A DNA stretch of 64,000 bases, from contig CM114275.1 of NCBI GenBank assembly GCA_050084515.1, positions 23,436,001 through 23,500,000 of the forward strand, given 5' to 3'. The position numbers were made by a program, and so were the translations under genes. The DNA comes from Blasia pusilla. Its lineage: Eukaryota > Marchantiophyta > Marchantiopsida > Blasiales. How positions within the stretch are numbered: position 1 is the stretch's first letter; each line of letters starts with the position of its first letter. Below the pieces are notes generated by a model. The model ran no database searches. It worked only from the letters and a program-made list of their open reading frames with translations, and was not told where the DNA came from. Positions 20,741 to 33,431 of the stretch are shown one piece after another.

Positions 20741-22300
20741 GCGACGCGGGTTTGGTGGGTGGTCTCACTGCTACAAAAGACGAGAATTGATGAACGAGTG
20801 ACTCTCTCGAGCAACGAAGACGCGACAACTACCAAGAAATGAGGAAGCTAATTTCGGAAATGTTTGGATGCCTAGCTAGGAGATGACGAACCGTTCATGC
20901 TACCTTACAAATTATGGGGGGATTAAATTTGATATCTTACGAAAGTCGACGAGCGACAAGGCCGACAGAGTTCTCGACTTTAGTGGAGAGTATTGGGAAA
21001 TCCACAGTGGAAATTTAAAAACAAACTCGTAGATAAAGTCACCAAAACACACGAGAATTTACAAGGGGGAAAAAAGAGAGAAGCCATAGGATGTGAAAAT
21101 GGGGAACTCCATAAATAAATAAAGTGGACTCAACGGAGATACTAAAGTGCATTGCCCCAAATTTATAAAAACTCATAGCCCATGGATAAAGAAAAAACAG
21201 TTTCGACGCCAAAAATAACAAAAAAATAAATTTTCCTCATTCCCCGTCTATGGGGAAAAGGTTGAATCTAGCCTCCATCATAAGACCAACTAGTAAGGTA
21301 CACCAACTAGTAAGGTGCACGGTGCACGAGAAATAAAAAATGATTTGAAGAGTTTTTGTTAGTGTATAATCCATGAAGGGAAGGTATTGATGATGTTGCA
21401 CACAAATTCAAAGTTTTCTTTTGATGTCTCTTACATGTGAAACATTTTCTTGCTGCCTACTTGCCAAGTGTCAAACAGAGAGGTGTTTGCAAATCAAGAA
21501 GACACTCTCACATAATAATATAGATGTAGACTAATATCGTGCCCCTACTCTACACTTGTTAAGAAGTGTAAGTAAATTCTTCTTCAAATGTGTGGAGGAG
21601 CCCATAAGCACACCTATTTTAATGGTATGTCTTATATTACGAAAGGTCCTATCATTCAGAAATATACTATGGAAATATACTATGGAGTAGTAACATCATT
21701 CAAACATGAAAAAGTAGTGTGCTAAGGAACCAATTCCATTATGAATACTAGTGTAATGGTATGTGTGATCCGTGGAAAAAAGGGTCACGTCTCTCTTACA
21801 AATTATTAGCATTATTTTTCATGAGCATATCCATCGCTCCAAAACATACACATTGTTATATAACATATTTTCACATGCACATGAACTAACATAACATGTC
21901 ATATCAATATTATGTATCACATGCTTTTTATTGAGGCTTCACCCTTTGTTCTCCAACCCTCCAAGGCTCTAAGATGGTGAGACGTGCATACAAAAAGTCT
22001 ACCATTTACTGCATGGGGAAAGAAAATACTACCAAAAATCGTATCATATAATTTGGCGTTGCTCAATACCGCCCAAGCCCTCCGCTTCAAACTATTAGTA
22101 AGGTGCTTTGGCTATACCCTCATCATCCACTCCTACCGCATCATAAACTACAACATACTAGAACCACCGAGGGCCCCCTATATTTCAAATAGGCACCTCT
22201 CCAACTCGGATCGCTGTAATCCTAAATCATGAAATTCCATCTCAACCAACATCAAATGTTTTTCTCTAGAGGCAATTAGTAAATGGTCTTGTCAAAACAA
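20741..22300. other. Gene-free stretch with repeat debris
   Basis: No recognisable gene. Near 21285-21320, CCAACTAGTAAGGT is doubled, followed by GCACGGTGCACGAG. Around 22160-22210, GGGCCCCCTATATTTC...CCTCTCCAACTCGG weakly resembles the reverse of the ~1-kb LTR-like family (compare 42950-43020). Otherwise unexplained. Confidence 0.45.
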
Positions 22301-25300
22301 CGCATTAAATGGCTCAACCAAACAAGACATACCCTTGGTTTTATCCATAATGACAACAACAACATTAGCTAGTCCAAGCTCAATCATTGATTATGTGAGC
22401 AACTCCTCCATCTAAGATGTTGCCACCTACCACATGCTCTTGACTCCATCAACGTCAATGGCTCCACACCAACCTCCTGACCAAAAGACATCGTTGCATC
22501 CTACACAAACTCACAATAAGATGCAACCAAGCCATAGTCTCACTTAATGGCTCACCCAATCTGCACACATTAGCTTGCCCTACATCCACATTGCCATATC
22601 CATGACAAAAAATTGGGGTACTCATCACAGTGTTGATGCCTCCCCCAACAAAAAAAATGTATTAGATTAGAGCTTCTCCCGTGCTCGTACACTCTCCATC
22701 CGCCTTATCCCTTAATATACTTGGTCTTTCAATAGAAACCAGAGTCACTTGACTATATAGAACCCATGGATGGAGTCCTCACTACCTCTATAAACGTGAA
22801 AGAGTGTGGCAATCGCGCCTATTAACCATCCCCTCCCTATTATAGGTCCAACCCCATAAGCCAAACCCAATATCATCATCCAACATCAATTTCATATCAC
22901 TGTCCATGCAGCCTAACACTTGCAGGATGATGAAACATTGATAAGGAAACAAATTGAAACTCCATCCTATATATCATGGCACATCCAAAGGTTGTTGTCT
23001 ACTGCACCACCTCTAGCAAGTGGTAGTCTTCGATCATCAACAAACCCATGATCATCTTGGAGGTCTTATACCATTACTTCTTCTATTTCCTAATGTCGGG
23101 TGCCACTAATTGATTACTATGGATGGAGATTAAAACATGGCTTGCTGCCCCATCTCTCATGGGTCTCGATACATCCCGCTTACCTTGCAACTACCGACAC
23201 TCCTATTTTTTATGAGCACCACCACAAGTCCAATAACTCACCTTGACCTCCACCCCAAATAAGATGGAAGAACCTTGCTCCCAAAAGTCCATATAGACAC
23301 TCATGACCCCTCTCCACACTCATCCCATCATACAGTATGTGCTAAGAAATTCCCACCATTGTTAGTATTAACACATATTTTCTCCCTTGCAAATCTCGAC
23401 ACCACCATTGGCATTGAGATATCGTTGATCACAAGGTGCTCAAACACTTGAAACAACTACTCCATACTTGGCTCCTCTATCCAAGTTATTATATCATAAT
23501 CTTGCACTTTTTGCCACAAAGTGTGGTCAAGTTCCCCCATACCAATATTGCACCTCCCATACCTCGATCATTCTTCACGTGGACCAAACTAGATAAATCA
23601 TTCTTGTAGGCCTAGATAAATCTCTCCTAACCTCTCATGAAACTCATACAACTCCTGAAGTTTTCCAATTGTAGATCCCTTAAAGTACGACACTTGGAAG
23701 AACTCAAGTGTGGGGTTGAAATGAGTTTGCAGGCGCATTGTACTCAATGTGTTAACATCCCCAAAGATCACTGCCCCTTCAACCTTGGAGTAGTACTCCT
23801 TTGTGATCACCTACAAAATCTAATTTGGGTCCCAATATTGCCTTTGGGAACGGAACTCCTACACATACCACTCCAAAAAATCAGCATGGTCAACTATCAA
23901 AGTACCCTCCAAGTGCCAAAAATAATGCCACAACATGCAAATCCTAGGCATAACATAACACACACATTGGTTTATATACTACCCAATAGACTCATACAAA
24001 ACCCAAGCCCATCCCATAGTAGGATTCATCACCTACAATTCCACCACTTGAACGGCTTGTATTACCCTACACACATCCCATACTAAGATAGAACACATAC
24101 AAGTCTACCACCCAATTGACTTATATTGAGCCTACACACATCCCACGTTGGCATGCAAGGTGTGTCTCATACTGACATGCACCAATAGGCACTTTCCCCC
24201 ATACTGCAGCACCCACAACCACATATCCCCAAAATAATGACACGTGCAGTATAGTAATGGCACAACGAGATCACTCTCCCATCACACATGACTACACTTG
24301 CACTCAAGTGAACATGCCATAACTCTTGCCCCTAAAAGACATGCCACATAAACCTGCACACCGATTTCATACAAACACCAAACTTATATGACCAATCTAC
24401 ACCTACTATCTCGAGATACACATGTTTCCCATAACCGTGATCAAATCACTCATCCACACATGCACTTTGCACCCCTGCTACATCGTGGTGCATTGGCTAA
24501 ATGTTCCTCTTGATGAGATGTCCACAACTACAGCATATGATCCTTCAAAAGCATGACTTCCATTGTAATTTTATCCTCCTCTTCAGCCCTTTGCGCCTCG
24601 AAATAGAGCTCTAACTCAATAAGGAACTCCTTCACCTTGCGAGATCACCCTATTCTTGTGAATGGCGTGAGCAAAATCGTCTTACATAGCTTCTTACTAG
24701 AACGAGAAGCTTTATCCAGCTTTAGCTCAAAAATTTGCTTACTTTGTTGGGTTATTTGTTCCAACATGATCTTCATGAGGTTCATCATTTGAACATACAA
24801 TTTTGGGTCATTTGAGATTAGAACCAATGACCCCACGAGAGGATTCATACTCGAGACATCCTCATGCATAGAGCTTTTTGGTACTTTGAGAGTTATAGTC
24901 TCCTTCTCTAGCTCATGGTCAAACATTGGTTCGTCTCTTGACTTTTGTCACTTATATCAACGCTTCAATGGTGATCCATCCATAGTAGCCATCTTTGAGC
25001 CATGGATCATTCAGATCCCTTCCTTGTCTTTTGCGTTCCTCTCTAAGCATATAGGCCTCCATTGCAAGCTTGTGTTCTCGCCAAGCATCTAATAGGCCCT
25101 ATAACCTACAGTTCACACTCTCCACAGATTGGCTAAAATACCACTTATCGTATGCCTACTCTCTCAAACTTCAATCTCAGGCCATGCGAAGGCTTGTGTT
25201 CAATAGGTCATGCTCACATTACTAATATGCATCCAACACTTACATTAGGCACAATTTGAGTCCATCAACCTTACACCTCCTTGAATTCCTAATTTGACTA

Positions 25301-25312
25301 TTGTCGTGCGCA
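22300..25312 (-). pseudogene. Very decayed gypsy copy (Gag to protease region)
   Basis: The minus strand keeps patches of the same family as elements 1 and 2. At 23598-23810 the Gag core reads FNPTLEFFQVSYFKGST, then LQELYEFHERLGEIYLGLQE, matching the FNPVVEFFSEFRASYQG...FQRRPGESLREAY part of element 1. Near 23220 a TCGGAH-type zinc-knuckle remnant is visible. Near 22740-22810 the nucleotide sequence still follows element 1 around 2210-2290. Stops are everywhere, so this copy is much older than elements 1 and 2. No methyltransferase or PHD-like patch was seen here. Confidence 0.65.
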
Positions 25313-25360
25313 AACATATCGCTACACAACATACATCGCTGGTCACATCTACACCACACA
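25312..25360 (-). repeat. Terminal segment fragment of the gypsy family
   Basis: TGTCGTGCGCAAACATATCG, then CTACACAACATACATCGCTG: the reversed 3' terminal segment seen at 1316 and 44164. It sits at the 5' side of the decayed Gag copy to the left, which is where the end of a left terminal repeat would be expected. Confidence 0.6.
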
Positions 25361-28084
25361 ATACCGATCTTCCCCACACACGGGTAGATCCACACATGTA
25401 CTAGTCTTGGGATCCCCTTGGATCCCAAGACTAGTGCTCATGCTCATGTTGACTTGTCTTGCTTGTGATTCAAATGTCATATGCGAATGTGTTGAGAGAA
25501 CCTGAAGTATCTCACCATTCCCTTGTTGTGTAACTTGATTAGTCTAGGTGACACCTTGGTAGTGATACTAAGGTTTCTCCTTCCCTTAACCCACATTCAT
25601 AACTTGTCTTGCAATCCCTCATTGGAATATGAATCTTATTCTAAGTTCTTTATCATGCACAAACTCCTTCATTTGTCACATTAGTTTCTTCTTGACCTCT
25701 AAACTCATCCTAAGTGGATGAAAATAAGGGAATAGGTTGTATCTTTGACACAAAACTTACATATACACTTCTTAGACTAATAGCATAACTCAATGTCTAG
25801 TTGTTATCAAAATCAGTCCTTACCCCATTAGCAATTATAAACCTATACTATACACATAATTATACAACTTTAGAAAGTTGATAATAAAATCCAAAGTAAC
25901 TACAAAACTTCATTACCCTCCTCATATTATGAAGGTGCAATTTGGAATATGCTTCCATGAATTGACTTATTGGACTAAGTAGTCGTTATGCTTGTACCAC
26001 ACATTAATGAAATATATTGAATTCTCTTATTGACAAACTTGAGTGTCTTTTCTCTAGTCCCCTTTCCAAATTGCTCCTATCTTTCATTTGGATAACCTCC
26101 CATCGCATGGCCACCTCCAATGCACGAGGAAAAAAAATTCCCACCCACCATCTTTCCCTTGATTCTCTCTTAAAATAATTCTCTTATTTTCTTCCCCTTT
26201 CTTTTTTCATATTAAATTTCACATCTTAACTCTTTTTTAAAGTCGTTTATGTGCTATGTAATATTAAATATAGATTATAGAATGTAGATCTAATATAATC
26301 ATAGACACTTATTTTTAAATCCCAATCATTTTAATGTGGTTGTACATGATGGAATCTTAAAGCATATCATCTTCATAGGTCCTTAGTCCCACACATCTAG
26401 AAGGAATGTAGAAATTTGCTTATGTGTAGGTTGTTGTACCATACTTCAAAAGCATTTCAACCATATGTTGTCATTTACCATATCCATGAGGAGGATAAGG
26501 CTCAAAAATTATTATATTTTTAGTTTGAAATTCAAGAGTTCGTCTTGGAAGATTGATTCTCTCTTATCATTCTCTTTGAAAGTATGACCATGAAGAGACA
26601 AATTTATAAATCTTATGAATTATTTTATACTTGATAATTTTTAATATGTCTATTCTTATGCTTTCTATCATTGAAGATTTTCTCTTTCCATTGCTAAAGT
26701 TTTCCATGGCCATTTTTATCATCCAAACTTTTCCCACGTACTTTTTAAGCCATCACTTTCTCTTGCTCAAAGTTTCATTTCCAATCCTTTTCTTTTCCTA
26801 TTCAAATTCTTTCTATAGCTAAAGTCTTCATTGTCTTTTTTGGTCATTGTGACTTATCCCACCTGAGATGTCATCAGTTTTTTGTCATCATAGTTTCCAT
26901 TTCCGATCTTCTTTTTCTAATAAATTTGTTTCCCATGCAATTCAACCTTATCTTTCCTAAAAGAAAGTATAATAGTCAAGATCGCGACTTTTTCCAAGGA
27001 AACCAAACTAATAAAATTCATCACGGGGACCTCAAATAAAATTTATATCTTTTTGGATTTCTCATGTCCTTTTCAAGTTGGGTGCTCTTATTGGATAAAA
27101 TGTTGGGAAAAGAGAAATATACAATCTCGTCATCAAGGCTATGAGAAATTAAATTTCCCCTCTTTCTAAGAAAATTCTTATGTGAATTTAAATAAAGCCA
27201 TATATTCACTAAACTTTTATTTTCCCTCTTTTTAAAGTTTATGCTTTGGTTATGGTATGGATCCGAACATAAGAGAGATGAAAAACTAGTTCCATCCTTA
27301 TGGATTGAGCTCATATGGCCCAAGGATATCGTTGGGATGGATATTTGTAGCAATGTCGTTCCAAGGGATAAGCTCGACCCTCCAAACTACGGTTAATATA
27401 AGAGGTATGATGCGATTGATGACACATGTTAGGTGTTTTTGCCCCTACATTCCAAAACTTTGATCTCTTTAGATCCACTCTAGCATATATGCTTGCTTGC
27501 AAAGAAACCTTTTCTTCCTGGATACGTAGTGGCAAGGGCCTCTTGACTGGATGAAAGGAGTTTGAAATTTAGGGTTTGACATTTTTTCCTACCTTTCAAA
27601 AGAGAGTATGTACTATCTAAGGGCATCTCCATTACCCCACATGTGCAAACTTGAAGGGTTTTCAAACACAATCGCACACTTTTTTTCTATCATATAACAT
27701 CTCTCCAACTTATTTTAAATTTTTATGACCTACTAGTATATCGACACACCGGTATGTCGGATTGGAGAGTATCTATGCAGTGCATTTGGGAAGGTCGGAT
27801 GTTGGTCTTAAAAGGTCAATAGTGATCTACTAAGGAGTAAATTGAGTATGTAGTTTACCCCTTGTTTTCGGACCGAGAGAAAAGAAATGACTTTACCATA
27901 AACTTGACTTCTTCTTTTTTTAAAACTTGGCATAGAATCTCACCGCCACCAAAATTGGTTTTTTGTGCTTCACTTGGGCTCCATTAGATCTTATTTGAGA
28001 AACTTATTTCATGTAAGTTCCCTGTTTTGGGAAGAGTTAACAATATATTTATAGAAAATTTCCATTCATCCACCATTTCATACT
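25361..28084. other. AT-rich gene-free stretch
   Basis: Only short open frames with biased composition. No transposon domain, RNA gene or host gene recognised. Confidence 0.5.
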
Positions 28085-28440
28085 ACGGTTGAGGAGGAGT
28101 TTACTTACACATATAGTTCACTTAGGAGAGGGTTTTGAGAGAAAGGATATACCTCAAAGAGAGAGAGTTCAGGATCTCATTCTCTCTTTGTTGAACCTCT
28201 TTGCATGAGGCCGAGGAGTAACCCGAGCCTTTCATCATGAGAGTGGATTTGGATTGATCTAGTGAGGAAAGAGATATTGAGTGTGTTTGTGACCTATGAC
28301 TTTTCATTTTATGGGAGATATTTTGGTATTTAATAGCCTCTATGTTCAGACTCCGTGATTCAATATGGAATCACATATTTTATGTCTATGGATGATGACA
28401 TCAATGTATATTGTGTAGCGATTTGTATGTGTATAACAAG
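28085..28440 (+). repeat. Decayed short gypsy terminal unit
   Basis: Plus-orientation match to 59600-60000: GGATATACCTCAAAGAGAG, CTCATTCTCTCTTTGTTGAA, CATGAGGC, GAGAGTGG, then GGGAGATATTTTGGTATTT and GTATATTGTGTAGCGATTTG near the end. The head and tail segments are joined with no gag-pol between, as in the copies at 44164 and 59297. Confidence 0.6.
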
Positions 28441-30675
28441 AAGGCCATCAACCCACCTAGTGTAGGGTGATAAAGATGTTCTAATCTTACTTTCTTCAAT
28501 CTCCAATATATCAAGACTATCCTCGATCACTTTAGGCTACAAACCAATCTGTAGCTTGAGTGTTTTTAAAATATGGTACCAAATAAAAAAAATACTAACA
28601 CGGAGTGGAGAGAGATAGAATGACATTAAATTTGATTCACATCTCCATTCAATCCTATGGTTGAGCAAGTTCGAGGGGATAAATTGCATTTTCATCCTCT
28701 AAATTTTGAATCGAGTTAGAACCTATAGATGACCATAACATGTTGCAACAAGAGAAAGAAAATCCCATAATAAGGTTGAGGAGTAGGAACCGTAATTATT
28801 GGCTTGATGAAAAAAAAGCTTTTGAGAAGCATAAGCTTGCATCCCATAGTTCCCAAATGCATTGTGAAATTTAAAGATAAAGAAAATTTAAACATGTTGG
28901 AAATCTACAAATCTCTTTAATGTGAATTAACGAATAAAGAGTCCAAGATTATGGTCCAATTTGTAGCAAGAAATGCAAAATAATCAAGAAGCAATTTCTT
29001 TAACTTCCAAAATTCTTTCTCTTCATATGACATCGTCCCTATCTTCCTTGTCATATTACAATTGACCGACATTTGGAGTTCTATTGAATTGATGATGTGG
29101 GAAGTCAATGGGTTTTTTAGGTATAATGTTTTCTTGATTATATGAGTTTGGTTATAACTCCACTACGTCAAGATCAATGTTTCCAAAAAAGTTTTTATCT
29201 TTTCATTCCAAATTAGGTGACATGCTGGAAAAGTCAATGATCACACAATAACTTATGTGCGTAGGTTACCAATTATGGCCATATGGAGGGAGGCATCTTT
29301 TGGCTCTCCCCAAGGATATAAGAGGTTAGGTATAACATGAGAAAGATGGTTTTCAAGAGCCATCTTTCTCAGATTGAGCCTAGGAAACAATCTTTCGTCT
29401 AGAGTTTGGTAAGAGTTTGGATATTAGAGTTTGGATTCCCTCATGGCATAGGGTGGATATAGCGTGATGATGATATGTATATTTGAGGGTTGAGTTGGCC
29501 ATGTTTCCTTCTTTACCTCGATTCTACATGAGAAAGACGTGAGAGGAGAAAGGAGAGTTTATTGTATGTAGTTGGATAGTCGAGTTGCCATGCTAGAGAG
29601 CCCCTTGGAAAAAATTTTGGAGATTTTTTTTGTTCAAAAGTCGTGCACCAAAGCGTTACCTTTTTTTTAAAGAATTCTCTGGTAGGGGACAGTCGGACAC
29701 ATATAGAGGAAGTAGTAGAGTTTGAGAGAGAGCGACGCTCGGATGTAGTATGAAGGTAGTAGCATTGTATGATGAGAATTGGCCAAGAGGCAAAAGAAAA
29801 GGAGAGAGAAAGAAAAGAAGGAAACAAATGAAGTCTAGGCGTTAGCCCATTTTGAGTCAATTCAAAAGGGGATAAGGAGGACTTGCGTGGTTGTATTGGA
29901 GGGCATCCATTGGCTCTAATTGTTGGAGGTCCAAATACATGTATGTAAGCGTATAGGGCAAGACATATGTATGTGGACGTAAGTGGTTGATGTAATTGTG
30001 GACGAGGGAAGGTATGAAGGAGTTACCATATCTAACGGTGCCACTTCCAACATTATGACCACGTACCATGTTGTTGCGTAACATTTTTTGGCTTCACACT
30101 ACGATAATTGGGCTTCATTACGCCAATGCGGTTAGGGTCATCAACAGGGATTTCCCACCCCCTCCTTCCACCCTTCAAGAACAATAATTTTGCTGTCATC
30201 CTAATATTTATGGTGAGCTCGTGACTTTCTTGCACGGTTCCATCAAACAAACTTGTCATTGGTAGCAAGGGTTTTTGGGGTCTATGTTTTGAGATATTCT
30301 ATACGTGTGATTTTCCTACCAAGATATTGAGGGGTGTATCGTGTTTGATGGTGATTTTTTGCATGACACACCATTAATCTATCACAAGTTGTTGTCTGAG
30401 TTACTATTCACTACTAATGTTCCGACCTACATTCCTCGCAGGTCCGAGCTTTCCTTAGCTGAAAACATAAGGAGCACAAAACCCCATCCAACATAAGCTA
30501 CCATTTTGCAAAGCAAAAGGAAATCCCCATCCTCCCCTACACATAAGCCTTCTTCAATGAAGAGCATGACATCCTAAAGACGATTGGAAAGCCAAATGGA
30601 ACATGCGCAAGCCACGACCCTCCAAGATAATGTAGTTGGGTGGAATCCTCAATCTTCAATTACATAGTGAAGTGC
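28441..30675. other. Gene-free stretch
   Basis: No recognisable gene or element. Short open frames lack conserved motifs. Confidence 0.5.
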
Positions 30676-30680
30676 AAAGT

Positions 30681-31680
30681 TGTCGTGACCCTCATAGCAA
30701 AACGTGCGACAATGGGGAACATCAGAACTCTAGTGAGCTCACACTAGGATGGAAACCCGTTGGAGTCTCTAGAATAAGACATGAGTGTAAGCAAGATGTG
30801 AGACTTATCAGGCCTCTCAAGTGATGATGGTCATGACGTAGCAGAACAAGACCAAATTTTAAGCAAGACTTCAGAGGAGCTCAAGTCCCACGAGAGTTGG
30901 GTGCCAAGGGACTTGGAACTTGACAAAGTGTTTGGGGGTTCTATGCGTTTGAGGTCATAATGGCTAGACCCAAGATGCGTTTGGGATGAATAAGGTGGCG
31001 TTGGAGAGTTTAGGAGAAGAAAATTCCTATGCACTAAAGGTCCACACAAACGCATGAGCAGACATCGTGAAAAAATTCACAAAATATCATAATGGTAGTT
31101 AGCTTGAGGGGCACAAGCAACGGCCCAAGAGGACTTTCCTAGAGCTATGGAGGGGTCGAGATCTCTAGAACCATAGATAAGGGGCAGGGTCTCCAAGGGA
31201 GTTTGGGATCTGAACCCCACCTTGGAGAACTATGGGGGGGAACTAAGGGCACATGACAGATTGCGAGGTTGGCTTTGGAGCGCAAGCACCAAGCCAAGTC
31301 CAAGGGGATTTTTTATGGATATCAAACTTGAACCTTGACCCGTGACTCAAATATTGGGCCCCGCTAGAGACTCGATCAAAGTCCATTGGGCAGTTGGGAT
31401 CGCTAGACGCGCTAATGCCATTTTAGGTTCTTAGACTATCAAGGAAGTTTGTCTCGAGTCTTGAAATACTTCCTTGTGTTGGGGAGTGAGGGATTAGGTT
31501 GGTATCGGATGAGCTCGAAGGATAGCTTGAGTCCAGGTCTTGGGAGATGTGAGACTGATTGCCCCGAAAATGGCTAACATGAGTGTGTTTGAGTGTAGAT
31601 CAGTAAGGAGAGCATGACCTATTGAACATATGCTTCCGCAATACATTAGACCAACGTTGAAGAGGAGTAAGCGCATGACA
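30681..31680 (+). mobile_element. Solo ~1-kb LTR-like repeat with perfect AAAGT duplication
   Basis: Exactly 1,000 bp, starting TGTCGTGACCCTCATAGC and ending AAGCGCATGACA. The flanks are AAAGT (30676-30680) and AAAGT (31681-31685). TG...CA ends and a 5-bp target duplication are the signature of an LTR-retrotransposon integrase, so this is most simply a solo LTR left by recombination between two LTRs. It has no coding capacity. It shares internal landmarks with the copies at 8156, 42437 (reverse) and 47356. Confidence 0.88.
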
Positions 31681-31685
31681 AAAGT

Positions 31686-33300
31686 GAGAAAATTGCAAAG
31701 CGGAGAGTCAAGGTTAGAAGGTAAGAGCAGAGAATGAGGGAATATCAGAGGATTCATGAGTGGCTTTGCCTTTCCTTGAAAGAGAAAGTAACATGGTGGA
31801 GTCATCGACCATCAACTGCATATCAAAGTGCAAAGCCGAGGATAGGAGGGGACATTGAAGGATCCACGAGTGTTGATTATCGAAGATTTCCATGGACATA
31901 GACTCACGAACACGCAAGCTTGCTCTTAAGGCATGCATAAGAGAGTGCACAAGAGAGGTGTGCAAGCAAAGAAGGAAGACAGATTGCAAGAGCGGAGCGG
32001 AAGGGAAGTAGGAGCATGAGACTATAAGAGGGAAATGGAGAAGGGGGAATGACATGAGAGGGAGGATAGGTCACACATTAGTAGAGCACGGACCCAAAGG
32101 AGAGAGGGAAAAGAATCAATTGAGAAGGCTGATGTGCCTCAATCATCGCATGCACCATTGGACGGGCTAGGGTAGATCTAACAATATTGCTAGATCTTCT
32201 CCGTTGGCTTAACAACACCACGTCGGTGCGGGCCCAACGTTTGCTACAAGATATTAGGGTTAGGTCACTAGGTATCAAAGGTTCAAGAAAGGGATTAGGC
32301 TCCAGATCACTTGACTCAGGATCAATTTAGGGTTGTGTCTTCCTCTTCAAATAAAAATCTATTAGATTTTTTTTTAAAAGTTAGAAAACCGAAATGTATG
32401 ATCTTGATGTATATGTACGAGTATACTTGCATGTGTGGAAAAATCTCTCCATATGGTGGGAAGATTGACACTTTGTGTGGTATGGATATAAATATGATGT
32501 AGATTGTATAACGATATATATGCACACCACAATGCATAAATTAGAATAACTGAAAAATCATGCATTTTCAAAAATTAAGGCCCAAATTTATTGATCAAAT
32601 TTGTGATCTTGAACCGTCATTTGCAAATAACACATGCCTATGACTAGTAGGATACCTCCACAATTTCTTGCTTCGCATTTGTTTTATAGAATTGAAATAT
32701 TATAGAATATTCCTCCATATCCAATTAATCCTCCTTGGGTGAGGCGAAGGTCATTTGTAAAATATAAACATTGACAGTGCCACCGGAGTCATTTGCCCAA
32801 ATGCTTGATTTTGTTTATCATATTGAACGTATTCTTTGCTAAAAAAACTACTTTCTAGTGTGGCCACAACTTTGCAAATATTTCCCCTTGGAAAAATACT
32901 CACAAATAAGAAAGTTCATTTGTGCGTATTTGTGGTGCAAGATTCTATATGAAAAACCACTCACAACTTGTTTGACTCTTCCTTAACGTTAGGAATATCT
33001 TTAATGGGGTCTCTTGTCTAATAAATAGTAAACATAACACATCGGGCAATATTTACGGATATGTGACAGATTTAGCTGCATGAATCAAGCATTTGTATGT
33101 GGATGATCGCTTAGATTAGCGTATCTAATTATGCACTAACAACATAGACTTCGGTCCAAAAATAAGGGTGCCATGGTTTCATCCTTTGGGGATAAAGAGT
33201 GCATTTATTCTGCATGATGTCTTCTCCCATGGCTTATACGTGTCCAAAATATCCATTCTTAATTTTGAGCACTCGCATGTTTAACATCGCATGAAATCTT
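31686..33300. other. Gene-free stretch
   Basis: No recognisable gene. The GA-rich part at 31690-32060 has an open frame on the minus strand without known motifs. The rest is AT-rich. Confidence 0.5.
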
Positions 33301-33308
33301 TCCACATG

Positions 33309-33431
33309 GGGGAATGCCCCTTCTTCCTTTTCTGGTCTTGTTGTGGCCTTCACGTTTTGACTCTTTGAGTCCCCCTCTTTTGTACTTCCGATGGGCTTTC
33401 CATCACTCGTGTTTATCGAAGTGCATCTTCT
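33309..33431 (-). repeat. Reverse copy of the 120-bp segment at 19.6 kb
   Basis: The reverse complement matches 19571-19690 almost base for base and includes the same GGATGGAAAGCCCATCGGAAG-like core. On the minus strand it preserves the TSDGKPIGSTKEGDSKSQN frame. Confidence 0.85.
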
